In this document: piece by piece, positions 9,364 through 16,878 of the stretch
Position numbering within the stretch: the first letter of the stretch is position 1
Layout: every line of letters starts with the position of its first letter
DNA from: Flavobacterium microcysteis
Lineage (GTDB): Bacteria; Bacteroidota; Bacteroidia; Flavobacteriales; Flavobacteriaceae
Length of the DNA stretch: 64,000 nt
Reading direction: 5' to 3'
Assembly (NCBI RefSeq): GCF_006385255.1
Contig: NZ_VFJE01000054.1
Location: 124,001 to 188,000, forward strand
Notes under the pieces: generated by a model
What the model was told of the DNA's origin: nothing
Seen by the model: the letters and a program-made list of their open reading frames with translations, nothing else
Database searches by the model: none
Made by a program: the position numbers and the translations under genes

Positions 9364-10597
9364 ACTTTCTTTTTACAAACCATCTATCATTCAAAGATAA
9401 GCTTAAAAATATATTGGCATATGTTTCTTTAACAAGGCCCAAATGAGTTGTTCCTTTTCTTCCGTATTCAAAGCCAATATTCAGGTTTGAGATTGTTCCG
9501 CCTACTGGCAATCCCAATCCTAATGTCATTCCATAGTCCTTGATTGAAGTATCGCCTACAACCAATCCGGTATTCTCATATTTAAGTCCGGCTCTGTACG
9601 TAACTCTTTTCCAATAGCTTGTAAAAGAATCAAAATTCGGAACAAAATAACCTCCCACACTATATCTTGTAGCATTTTCATAGCTGACATTTGTTATGTC
9701 ATCATATCTGCTTCCAAATTTACTGCTCTCTTGAAACGTTACCTCTGCTCCAACAAACCACTGTGTTTTTTTTCCAAAACCTGCTCCAAAAGCAAGCTTA
9801 CTTGGCAACTTCAAATTAGAATCTGCCACATCAATTTCTTTTTCCTCTACTACAATTTCAGATTGGCTGCTGCCTATCAACGTAGCAATCTTTCTTTCAT
9901 TCTCTGATTTCAGATTAGCTTGCGGACTATAAGTCACACTTGTAACGAAATCATATTTCTTAATTTTTGTTGCAAATACCAATCCTGTATTAAAAGAAAC
10001 ACCGCTCAGATCAGACACATTCAATTCTCGTGTACCATATTGCACATCTTGCGAAAGAAGGCTCTTGGTTTCGATACTTCCAAAGTTATAGCTGAAATCA
10101 GCACCCAGGCTCAATTTGGATGTTATTTGATATCCTGCTCCAAAAAACACCTTGTTCATCCCTCCTTTTCCGCTATAGGATCTGCTAGGCTGTCCTTCAA
10201 CATCAGAGATTGAATTTATTTTGTACCCAACAGATGTATAAGGCATCAAACCAAATCCAACTCCTAGTTTTCCTGCCGGAAAAGCAACCGCCAAATAATC
10301 AATCGTGCTTCTTTGTGCTTTTGCCGTAGCTTCACTTGTTTTTAGATTGCTTACACTAAAGCTACCTCCAGCGGTAAAGCTTGTCAGTTTTAATGAAGCA
10401 AATGTTGCCGGATTCTGCAAATTCATGTGGATACTGTCAGGCAGGATCGTTAAGCCACCCATCGACCTGTTTTCGGTTGTACCCTTAAATCTTGCATCTC
10501 CAATTCCATAAAACGAATATGGCGATGCTGATCCTTCTTGTGCTACAGACGCTAATGAAAAAAGCAAACCTAAGCTTACTATAATTTTTTTAATCAT
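9356..10597 (-). CDS. Outer membrane beta-barrel protein
   Basis: 413 aa with signal peptide MIKKIIVSLGLLFSLASVAQ, then SPYSFYGIGDARFKGT and many alternating amphipathic strands (GVGFGLMPYTSVGYKI, KLSLGADFSYNFGS). It ends near WFVKRKYE. The early segment on NPATFASLKLTSF resembles the FadL/PorV-like barrel group found in Bacteroidota, but I cannot assign a subfamily. Its start overlaps the end of coaX by 8 bp and its end overlaps the start of the TPR gene by 8 bp, so all three are translated from one message. Confidence 0.75.
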   Translation of the reverse strand: MIKKIIVSLGLLFSLASVAQEGSASPYSFYGIGDARFKGTTENRSMGGLTILPDSIHMNLQNPATFASLKLTSFTAGGSFSVSNLKTSEATAKAQRSTIDYLAVAFPAGKLGVGFGLMPYTSVGYKINSISDVEGQPSRSYSGKGGMNKVFFGAGYQITSKLSLGADFSYNFGSIETKSLLSQDVQYGTRELNVSDLSGVSFNTGLVFATKIKKYDFVTSVTYSPQANLKSENERKIATLIGSSQSEIVVEEKEIDVADSNLKLPSKLAFGAGFGKKTQWFVGAEVTFQESSKFGSRYDDITNVSYENATRYSVGGYFVPNFDSFTSYWKRVTYRAGLKYENTGLVVGDTSIKDYGMTLGLGLPVGGTISNLNIGFEYGRKGTTHLGLVKETYANIFLSLSLNDRWFVKRKYE

Positions 10598-11324
10598 TTT
10601 TGATTTTGTATTGAAATAAATGGCTCAAGCTCTCCAAAAGGAAATTTGAATTGGCAAATATGGTATTTTTTAATCGTTTAGCCAAAAATTCTGCGTCACC
10701 GCCCGTTAAAATTATCGTAAATTTTGAATAATGCTGTTTATAATCATTTATAAAACCATCTATTTCATTAATGGCTCCATTTACGACTCCTGAATGTATC
10801 GATTGGCTGGTCGAATTTCCAATGATGCTTTTTGGGCTATCCAACTCTAATAACGGAAGCCTGGCCGTAAAATTATGCAATGCTTCATAGCGTAGACGCA
10901 AGCCCGGCGATATCGCTCCGCCCAGATAATTGTCATTCTCATCAACAAAATCATAAGTGATGCAAGTTCCGGCATCAATAACGAGCCTATTCTGCTCAGG
11001 AAATTGCAAAACCGCACCGGCAGCCAGCACCATCCTGTCCATACCGAGTGTTTTTGGAGTTTCGTATAAATTAATAAACGGAAAAGAATCTTCATGGGAT
11101 ATAAAATGAACTTTCAGCCTTTCTCCAAAGCCTAAAAAATCATTTTTGTCCAGACTTCCGACCGAAGCAACGGTCAAAAAGGCCACACTTTGAAATTTTT
11201 TTAAAATATTTTCAATATTTTTTTTAAAATCTTTTTTGAGAAAAATAAATTGTTCCAAAATAGTATCATTCTCAAAGACAGCACCTTTAATACGAGTATT
11301 GCCAACATCAATTGCTAAAAGCAT
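10590..11324 (-). CDS. coaX: Type III pantothenate kinase
   Basis: First step of coenzyme A synthesis: phosphorylation of pantothenate; cytosolic. The ASKHA-fold motifs are in place: DVGNTRIKGAVF at residue 6, GMDRMVLAAGA near 95, DAGTCITYDFVD near 116, GGAISPGLRLRYEAL near 135, and GGDAEFLAKRL near the end. CoaX enzymes need a monovalent cation and are not inhibited by CoA. 244 aa is the usual size. It heads a minus-strand series that is otherwise devoted to the cell envelope. Confidence 0.93.
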   Translation of the reverse strand: MLLAIDVGNTRIKGAVFENDTILEQFIFLKKDFKKNIENILKKFQSVAFLTVASVGSLDKNDFLGFGERLKVHFISHEDSFPFINLYETPKTLGMDRMVLAAGAVLQFPEQNRLVIDAGTCITYDFVDENDNYLGGAISPGLRLRYEALHNFTARLPLLELDSPKSIIGNSTSQSIHSGVVNGAINEIDGFINDYKQHYSKFTIILTGGDAEFLAKRLKNTIFANSNFLLESLSHLFQYKIKND

Positions 11325-11376
11325 ATCCTTTTGTTTGTTTTTGCGAAGTTACGAATTGATTTTTTTTAAAATTTGT

Positions 11377-11407
11377 TTTGGATAAATTAAAAATCGTTCT
11401 ATATTTG
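11377..11407 (+). promoter_or_regulatory. Promoter of the tRNA-Phe gene
   Basis: TTTG (11377-11380), 19 bp, TATATTTG (11400-11407): an exact match to the Bacteroidota sigma-ABfr type consensus, ending 16 bp before the tRNA. Confidence 0.8.
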
Positions 11408-11423
11408 CACCCGCATTAGCAAC

Positions 11424-11496
11424 GGTACCTTAGCTCAGTTGGTAGAGCAATGGACTGAAAATCCATGTGTCCCTGGTTCGATTCCTGGAGGTACCA
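11424..11496 (+). tRNA. tRNA-Phe (anticodon GAA)
   Basis: The 73-nt gene folds as a standard cloverleaf. The acceptor GGTACCT pairs with AGGTACC at the 3' end, the D-arm contains AGCTCAGTTGGTAGAGC, the anticodon loop is CTGAAAA with GAA, and the T-loop is GGTTCGATTCC. CCA is not encoded. The 3' half is repeated at 12979-13014, making this a likely integration target. Confidence 0.97.
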
Positions 11497-11499
11497 CAA
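11464..11499 (+). repeat. Putative attachment site (tRNA-Phe 3' end), first copy
   Basis: 36 nt reaching from the anticodon stem to just past the 3' end of the tRNA, matched at 12979-13014 with one mismatch (position 11472, C against A). Direct repeats of a tRNA 3' end are the standard footprint of site-specific integration. Confidence 0.65.
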
Positions 11500-11501
11500 G
11501 A

Positions 11502-11534
11502 AAGCCTAAACAAATGATGTTTAGGCTTTTTTAT
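11502..11534 (+). terminator. Intrinsic terminator after tRNA-Phe
   Basis: A 10-bp stem AAGCCTAAAC with a 7-nt loop followed by TTTTATT. Confidence 0.9.
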
Positions 11535-11613
11535 TGCTATAATTCTCCCTATTTTTATTTCATCCTCTTTTATTAATCCTGCCGTTTTCCCAATAAAAAG
11601 TTAATTTATATTT

Positions 11614-11636
11614 ATTAGTTAGGATTCCTTACTAAT
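11614..11636. promoter_or_regulatory. Palindromic operator candidate for the MarR-type regulator
   Basis: A 23-nt inverted repeat with half site ATTAGTTAGGA, a single central T and 10 of 11 pairs matched. It overlaps the TAATTTTG -7 element (11633-11640) of the small cysteine-protein operon. Size and symmetry fit a MarR dimer site, and a MarR-type gene lies 0.7 kb downstream in the same segment. Binding by that protein is inference. Confidence 0.55.
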
Positions 11637-11677
11637 TTTGTTCTCGCAATAATGCATTAATCTTAAATAGTTTAAAA

Positions 11678-11908
11678 ATGAAAAAATCAATTTTTTACCA
11701 TGCAGGTTGTCCGGTTTGTGTAACAGCAGAACAAGAAATCCTATCGTTATTGGACAATTCAAACTTAGAGATTGTCAATTTAGGCGAGGCAAAAGATAGG
11801 CTAGCAGAAGCAGAAAAAGCGGGCTTGAAATCAGTTCCAGCTTTGGTAACGCCAACAGGAAACGTACTGCATATTAATTTTGGTGCGGCTTTATCTGACC
11901 TAAAATAA
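11678..11908 (+). CDS. Small thioredoxin/glutaredoxin-like protein
   Basis: 76 aa with the start of a thioredoxin fold: a first beta strand (SIFYH), the redox motif Cys11-Pro-Val-Cys14 at the start of a helix, and the cis-proline loop SVPALV near residue 56. It has no signal peptide, so it should act in the cytoplasm as a thiol-disulfide reductase or as a redox partner of another protein. It is followed 11 bp later by a DUF2024 gene and lies inside the tRNA-Phe direct repeats. Its substrate is unknown. Confidence 0.8.
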   Translation: MKKSIFYHAGCPVCVTAEQEILSLLDNSNLEIVNLGEAKDRLAEAEKAGLKSVPALVTPTGNVLHINFGAALSDLK

Positions 11909-11919
11909 CTTGAAATCGT

Positions 11920-12180
11920 ATGAAAGTAGCAGTTTGGGATACTTATGTAACCAAAAAAGATGGAAGTATCATGCATTTTGACATTCTTGCACCTGATGAG
12001 ATATCCGACTTAGAAACGATTTATGCTTTTGGAAAAGACTATCTGAAATCAAAAAATGAAGAAAATTCGCATCTCACGGCCAAAGAATGTAATTTTTGCC
12101 ATATCGAAAGTGCAACAGAAGAAATTGTTGCCAGCGTAGAACAAAAAGGATACTTCATAATCGAAATGGAAGGATGCTAA
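11920..12180 (+). CDS. DUF2024 family protein
   Basis: 86 aa, recognisable by KVAVWDTYVTKKDGSIMHFD at the start and ECNFCHIE in the middle, hallmarks of the DUF2024 family, whose function is not known. It has a CXXC pair (Cys57, Cys60) and ends in Cys86. The 11-bp gap from the thioredoxin-like gene implies one transcript. The shared cysteine motifs suggest the two proteins work in one thiol or metal process, but this is inference. Confidence 0.8.
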   Translation: MKVAVWDTYVTKKDGSIMHFDILAPDEISDLETIYAFGKDYLKSKNEENSHLTAKECNFCHIESATEEIVASVEQKGYFIIEMEGC

Positions 12181-12201
12181 GCAATCTCATCATCGAACCT
12201 C

Positions 12202-12240
12202 AAAGTTTCACATCCGATATTTTGGGTGTGAAACTTTAAT
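12202..12240 (+). terminator. Hairpin terminator after the DUF2024 gene
   Basis: An 11-bp stem AAAGTTTCACA/TGTGAAACTTT with a 14-nt loop. The T-tract after it is weak (AATCTTTTA), so termination may be partial. Confidence 0.6.
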
Positions 12241-12334
12241 CTTTTACTGCCTGATAAAGTTTATATGCCCTACCTTATCAAAAATAATTAATTTTGGCAG
12301 AGGCGAATATTGCAAACTATTTTGAATATATCAT

Positions 12335-12943
12335 ATGTCAATTTTTAATCTTAATACGCAAAACGAAAATCTTGACAACAAAATAGTTGCAGGCCTGGAA
12401 AGACTATCGCACGTTTTTAAGGCCCTCTTATGGGAAAAAGCCAAGGAACATTCGCTAAGCCCGATCCAAATCCAGCTGCTTATCTTTATCCTCAACCATA
12501 CGCAGGAAAAATCGACAGTAAGTTATCTGGCTAAAGAATTTAATGTCACCAAGCCGACCATAAGCGATGCCGTTAGGATTTTGGAAGCCAAAAAAATGAT
12601 TGAGAAATCAACCGATTTGAATGATACCAGAAGCTATACAATCCTGCTTACCGAAATCGGAAAGAAAATAGTAGCCGAAACGGAAGATTTTCCAAACCCA
12701 GTCACTAAAATCATTTCCCAGGCCAGTGATGATGATAAGGAAATTATCTGGAAAAACATTTCCGATCTTATTATTGGACTGAACCGATTGAACATTATTG
12801 ATGTCCAGAGGACTTGCTATAACTGCAAATATTATTCTCAAGTGGGCTCTGAACACTTTTGCGACTTGCTCGTGATGAAATTAGAAGATAGGGACATCCG
12901 CATTGATTGTCCTGAATTTCATGATAAGTCTATGGCTTACTAG
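12335..12943 (+). CDS. MarR-family regulator with a four-cysteine C-terminal extension
   Basis: Residues 1 to about 145 form a MarR-type winged helix: the recognition region is VSYLAKEFNVTKPTISDAVRILEAKKMIEKS and the wing is around LNDTRSYTILLTEIG. After the helical dimerisation part comes an extra tail with Cys161-x2-Cys164-x11-Cys176-x15-Cys192 (CYNCKYY ... HFCDLL ... DCPEF), which ordinary MarR proteins lack. Four such cysteines could hold a Zn ion or an iron-sulfur cluster, or sense oxidants. It follows the thioredoxin-like and DUF2024 genes inside the tRNA-Phe repeats. A palindrome at 11614-11636 is a possible target. Confidence 0.85.
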   Translation: MSIFNLNTQNENLDNKIVAGLERLSHVFKALLWEKAKEHSLSPIQIQLLIFILNHTQEKSTVSYLAKEFNVTKPTISDAVRILEAKKMIEKSTDLNDTRSYTILLTEIGKKIVAETEDFPNPVTKIISQASDDDKEIIWKNISDLIIGLNRLNIIDVQRTCYNCKYYSQVGSEHFCDLLVMKLEDRDIRIDCPEFHDKSMAY

Positions 12944-12978
12944 CCTAAAAAATCATCTTTTTAAATACTGTAAAATTT

Positions 12979-13014
12979 CATGTGTCACTGGTTCGATTCC
13001 TGGAGGTACCACAA
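12979..13014 (+). repeat. Putative attachment site, second copy of the tRNA-Phe 3' end
   Basis: 35 of 36 nt match the tRNA-Phe gene at 11464-11499, including the whole T-arm and 3' acceptor strand. The 5' half of a tRNA is absent, so this is not a functional gene. It marks the right boundary of a 1.5-kb segment. Confidence 0.7.
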
Positions 13015-13024
13015 ATAATTGATA

Positions 13025-13591
13025 ATGATCGATAATAACATTACAAAAATTGCAAACCAAGCCAGTTTAAAAATTTTAGACAACAATAGAACTGTGGACA
13101 TAAGTCACAAATTCAGGTGGAATGATAAATCAATTTGGGGAGTGTTATTTTTTGCGGGCGGCGGTGGATTTTTGGTTGTTGTATCCTTCATTAAAACATC
13201 AGACTTAACATCAAAATTGTTAGGAGTTGTGATTGGACTTTCATTGTTTGCCTTATCACTTTTGATAATCATTCGACAAATTTCCGATAAAGTAAAAATC
13301 ACTGAAAACAGTATCTCATTTCGACATAATCTAAAATGGACAACAATTCCTTTAAGCGAAGAAATGAAAATAAAAATGAAAACTGAAGTAATTAAAATTA
13401 GGAGAGTTGGAACGATAGGTTCGGACTTTATTGTTGTTACCCATTATTTGCAGTACTTAAACAAAGAAATAACTATTCTAAAATTTCAGATGGATAATTT
13501 ATATAAAGAAGACGCAACAAAATTAGGCACTGAGATAACAAATATAATCAGCGCTAAAATTCGACAATCTAATTTTAGAAATACTTACTAA
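13025..13591 (+). CDS. Two-helix membrane protein with a PH-like C-terminal part, unknown function
   Basis: 188 aa from ATG 13025; a TTG two codons upstream at 13019 is possible but would lie almost in the tRNA-derived repeat. Two membrane segments (IWGVLFFAGGGGFLVVVSFI and LGVVIGLSLFALSLLIIIRQI) are followed by a beta-rich part (KVKITENSISFRHNLKWTTI ... DFIVVTHYLQYL) that looks like small membrane-associated PH-like proteins. It begins 10 bp after the repeat end, so it may owe its position to the integration. No function can be assigned. Confidence 0.65.
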   Translation: MIDNNITKIANQASLKILDNNRTVDISHKFRWNDKSIWGVLFFAGGGGFLVVVSFIKTSDLTSKLLGVVIGLSLFALSLLIIIRQISDKVKITENSISFRHNLKWTTIPLSEEMKIKMKTEVIKIRRVGTIGSDFIVVTHYLQYLNKEITILKFQMDNLYKEDATKLGTEITNIISAKIRQSNFRNTY

Positions 13592-13764
13592 CCTCAAAAG
13601 CCATTTTATATAGGTAGTTAAGCTGTTACCAAAACCTTAGCAACCACATCACAAGCAACAATTTTATCCTTTCTGCATTTATTTTACTTTTTTACTGCAA
13701 CCATTTCAAATTTTTCACTCTTATCATAAAATTAAAGTATATTAACTCCAATTTATTTTTACTT

Positions 13765-14769
13765 ATGAAAAAGATTTTACTTATTCTGACTCTATGTACT
13801 GGCTTGTTACAAATTTCTTGTAGTGAGGATTCGGTTACAGATTCAAATTCAACAAATGTACCAACTAACAACTCTGTAGATGTTTATGTGGCAGGCCAGA
13901 AAGACAACCAGGCTTGTTATTGGAAAAACAATCAACCTGTATTATTGGAATCAGGAGGAATAACGGCTCCTATAGCTAACAAAATTACAGTAGTAAACAA
14001 TGATGTATATGTTCTTGGTATGGGCGCTGGTACAACTACTTTAGAAGTTTTCCCAATGTTTTGGAAAAATGGTGTATTGACTAATTTAAAAACTAGTCTC
14101 AGCACAGCAGACGAGGAGGTCATGACTATAACTGATTTTGAAGTAGTTGGCAGCGACGTCTATTTTGTTGGCTATACTAAGAGAAGGATTATCACTTTTG
14201 AGGATTACAGCCTTGCTTATTGGAAAAATGGCGTCAAGACAGTAGTTCGTGATTATGGTGCTTACGTTCAGAACTATCCTAAAATAAAAGCAGTAAACAA
14301 TACTGTTTATATAGCCGCTTCTAGCACTGGTGCTTTAACCTTAAATGGTTATTATACAAACAATGTTTTTACCGAAATTCCATTTGCTACAATAACTGGC
14401 TTAGCTAAAAACAATAACGAAGTATATGCCTACGGAACGGCAAACTTTGGTGGCTATTATAAAAACATTACTACTGGTACAGAAACTACTTTTCCAGCTG
14501 TAGCTGCCATTTCATCAATGTATTTTGAAAGTAACAATCTGTATCTTACAGATGTAGCGAGCATTTATAAAAACGGGGTTATGTTTGATGCAGGACAACC
14601 TCAATTGGGCGGAATTATGGATTTTAAAATTCTAAACAACAATACCTATAAAGTGACTCAGGTAGGGATTGATAGCTATATTAGCTACCTGACTGTAAAT
14701 GGAGTTGAGGCAGCACAAATACCAGATTCTCAAGGCACATTTTTATCGCTTTTTGTAGTTCAAAACTAA
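13765..14769 (+). CDS. Surface lipoprotein with WKNG repeats
   Basis: 334 aa with a lipoprotein signal (LCTGLLQISCSEDS). The body is built of repeated units in which VYVAG or VYFVG strands alternate with YWKNG or FWKNG strands (ACYWKNNQP, MFWKNGVL, AYWKNGVK, SIYKNGVM), a pattern typical of a beta-propeller. It ends 3 bp before an ECF sigma gene, so it heads a three-gene operon with the sigma factor and an outer membrane barrel. It could be the surface part of a signalling unit; the ligand is unknown. Confidence 0.75.
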   Translation: MKKILLILTLCTGLLQISCSEDSVTDSNSTNVPTNNSVDVYVAGQKDNQACYWKNNQPVLLESGGITAPIANKITVVNNDVYVLGMGAGTTTLEVFPMFWKNGVLTNLKTSLSTADEEVMTITDFEVVGSDVYFVGYTKRRIITFEDYSLAYWKNGVKTVVRDYGAYVQNYPKIKAVNNTVYIAASSTGALTLNGYYTNNVFTEIPFATITGLAKNNNEVYAYGTANFGGYYKNITTGTETTFPAVAAISSMYFESNNLYLTDVASIYKNGVMFDAGQPQLGGIMDFKILNNNTYKVTQVGIDSYISYLTVNGVEAAQIPDSQGTFLSLFVVQN

Positions 14770-14772
14770 ATT

Positions 14773-15873
14773 ATGAATAGCATTAACTGGAATGATATTT
14801 ATACAAAGACATCCCCAAAACTCTTGGGGATTTGTCGCAGATATATAAAGGATGTTGCTACAGCCGAAGATATCGTCCAGGATTCTTTTATTGTGGCCAT
14901 CCAAAAAGAAGATACCCTAAAAGATAAAAGTGCCTTACAGGGTTGGTTGAGCAGGATTGTTATAAACATGGCTATCCATCATTTAAAAGAAGTAAAAAAA
15001 ATAAACTTTTCAACGCATCAGGATCATGAAATTGTTGATTCAAATACAGTTATGAATACTATCGAAATAGACGCTAAAAGCATACTTCTGTCTGCCGATT
15101 TAGAAAGAGACGACATATTAGAAGCTATAGACCGCCTGCCAGAACACCATAAGTCCGTTTTTAATATGTATGTTATTGATCAGTTTTCACATAGCGAAAT
15201 CAGCAAGATACTTCATATATCGGCAGGTACTTCAAAATCGCATTTATCACGAGCCAGAAAGGCAATTCAGCTTTTTCTATTGGAAAGAATAAAAGAAAAA
15301 CCAGTAGATGAGAAAAAGAAACGCCGCATTGCGCTCTTGCTTTTTTTAGGTTTTGGAAATCAAATGTTTGCTAATTTTTGCAAAAAACAGTTTCAGGATT
15401 TCGAAATAAAACCATTACAATCCTTTGAATCTGCTTCAAATAAAGCAATCATTCCCAGTCAATTTATTGGCCTGGTTAAGATTAATCCTATGCCTAAATT
15501 TATAACTCTAGGTATTTGTTTCTTAAGTTTAATAGGAATTGCTTTTTATGCCTACAACTTTGATGTAAAAGATGTTCCGCAAAAAAACCATCCCAAACTA
15601 AATTTCGAATCTGCCAACACTACTCCTACTAATCAATTGATAGTAAACGTGGAAGATACGGCAAAAAATGAAGATTATACAATTGAGTCAAAAGACATCG
15701 ATAAACTCCCTTTAACACAAGAAAAAACAACTCTTTCAAAAAACAATACTCAAAAGATTACAGAAGTAGCAACTACTATTTCACAGAAAGATTCTGTAAA
15801 AAATGAACCTCAGAAAGTAGTGATCATCAAAAGGCAAATCGTAAAAAAAGACACTATTTATGTTTCAGAATAA
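14773..15873 (+). CDS. ECF-type sigma factor fused to a transmembrane segment and an extracytoplasmic tail
   Basis: 366 aa, about twice the usual ECF length. Sigma region 2 is LLGICRRYIKDVATAEDIVQDSF (residues 15-37, read in two parts: LLGICRRYIKDV then ATAEDIVQDSF) and region 4 is AIDRLPEHHKSV then ISAGTSKSHLSRAR. After residue 180 comes a basic linker, a transmembrane helix at about 243-262 (FITLGICFLSLIGIAFYAYN) and a polar tail ending KKDTIYVSE. In most systems the membrane part sits on a separate anti-sigma protein; here both are one chain. The gene lies 3 bp after a lipoprotein gene and overlaps the next barrel gene by 14 bp. Confidence 0.82.
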   Translation: MNSINWNDIYTKTSPKLLGICRRYIKDVATAEDIVQDSFIVAIQKEDTLKDKSALQGWLSRIVINMAIHHLKEVKKINFSTHQDHEIVDSNTVMNTIEIDAKSILLSADLERDDILEAIDRLPEHHKSVFNMYVIDQFSHSEISKILHISAGTSKSHLSRARKAIQLFLLERIKEKPVDEKKKRRIALLLFLGFGNQMFANFCKKQFQDFEIKPLQSFESASNKAIIPSQFIGLVKINPMPKFITLGICFLSLIGIAFYAYNFDVKDVPQKNHPKLNFESANTTPTNQLIVNVEDTAKNEDYTIESKDIDKLPLTQEKTTLSKNNTQKITEVATTISQKDSVKNEPQKVVIIKRQIVKKDTIYVSE

Positions 15874-16765
15874 AATCTTAATCCCTTTTTTATTCATTTA
15901 TACATTTGCCTTTTCTCAAGAAAAAAAGGTAGATACGATTTATGTTTATGAAGAAGTTATCGTTTACGATACCGTCTTTATTGAAAAGCCTCTGATCAAA
16001 ATAGACAAGGCAGTTTTTACTTCAGAAAACAACAAAAAAGACAAATTAGAACTGTCTCAGAACGGAAAAAAAACCCAAATTCCAGTGGATACACTTGTTC
16101 TTATTACTGATAAAAAAAGGATTGATAAGGACAAAAAACAAAGCTGGTTTTTTGGTGGCAAACTGCATCTCGGTTTAGCCAGCAATAGCCTGTTTAAAAA
16201 GGTCGATGCTCCCAATCCCGTCGGGTTAGGATTGGGAATTTGGACACGAAAGGAACTATTCAGTTCTGATTTTTCTGTAGGAATTGGGATAGATGCCCTA
16301 TATTGGACAAGTCCGTTTTCGTTTAATGCCTCCAAAAAGAGCAGTGAACTCAATGGTTATTATTTCACAAAAAACAACGAACCTAAATTATTCCAGTCTA
16401 TTGAAAGCAAACATTTCCAACTGCAAATCCCAATTCAATTTTATTATAGAATAAATAAGTTTATGCCTTCCATTGGCGGGTTTGTTAGCACAAGCAGCTA
16501 TAAATCGCAATTTTTAGGCTCATCAGGAAGATTGCCTCGAACCTTAGATGAAACGCAAACATTTAGAGCTGAGGCTTTCCAAATAGGATATTTGGCCGAA
16601 GTACAGTATGCTATTTCAAAACAGTTTTCTGTTGCCGTTCATTTTAGTTCCGGAAAAGCAAACAACCTGCTTTTTACCAATAATCAAGATAAGGATCAAT
16701 CTTTTAAGACGAAGAATGAGTTTTCTGAAAAGAGATTTATGGTTCAGTTAGTGTATAGTTTATAG
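15860..16765 (+). CDS. Outer membrane beta-barrel protein linked to the membrane-tethered sigma factor
   Basis: 301 aa with signal peptide LIPFLFIYTFAFSQ. A polar linker contains VDTIYVYEEVIVYDTVFIE, which resembles the KDTIYV end of the sigma protein encoded just before it. From residue 90 onwards, barrel strands alternate (KLHLGLASNSLF, GLGLGIWTRKEL, FSVGIGIDALYW) and the protein ends LVQLVYSL in type, with a final aromatic/Leu residue as in barrels. The 14-bp overlap with the sigma gene couples their translation. It probably acts in the same signalling unit. Confidence 0.72.
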   Translation: MFQNKILIPFLFIYTFAFSQEKKVDTIYVYEEVIVYDTVFIEKPLIKIDKAVFTSENNKKDKLELSQNGKKTQIPVDTLVLITDKKRIDKDKKQSWFFGGKLHLGLASNSLFKKVDAPNPVGLGLGIWTRKELFSSDFSVGIGIDALYWTSPFSFNASKKSSELNGYYFTKNNEPKLFQSIESKHFQLQIPIQFYYRINKFMPSIGGFVSTSSYKSQFLGSSGRLPRTLDETQTFRAEAFQIGYLAEVQYAISKQFSVAVHFSSGKANNLLFTNNQDKDQSFKTKNEFSEKRFMVQLVYSL

Positions 16766-16878
16766 TTGGTAGTGGATAGTTTTTAAACAAATCATAATTT
16801 TCTTATAATAAATCATTTGAGGTTTCTGAACCCGCTTTTTTATTTTTATATTTAAGTGCAGAACAGAAAGAAAACCCT

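Noticed and set aside
12979..13014. A second tRNA-Phe gene
   Set aside because: Only the 3' half (T-arm and acceptor strand) is present; the D-arm and anticodon are missing, so it is a repeat fragment, treated as a putative attachment site.
14773..15873. Sigma factor and membrane domain as two genes joined by a sequencing error
   Set aside because: The frame is open throughout with even codon use, and the membrane part has no start of its own; a natural fusion is the simpler reading, although reads should be checked.
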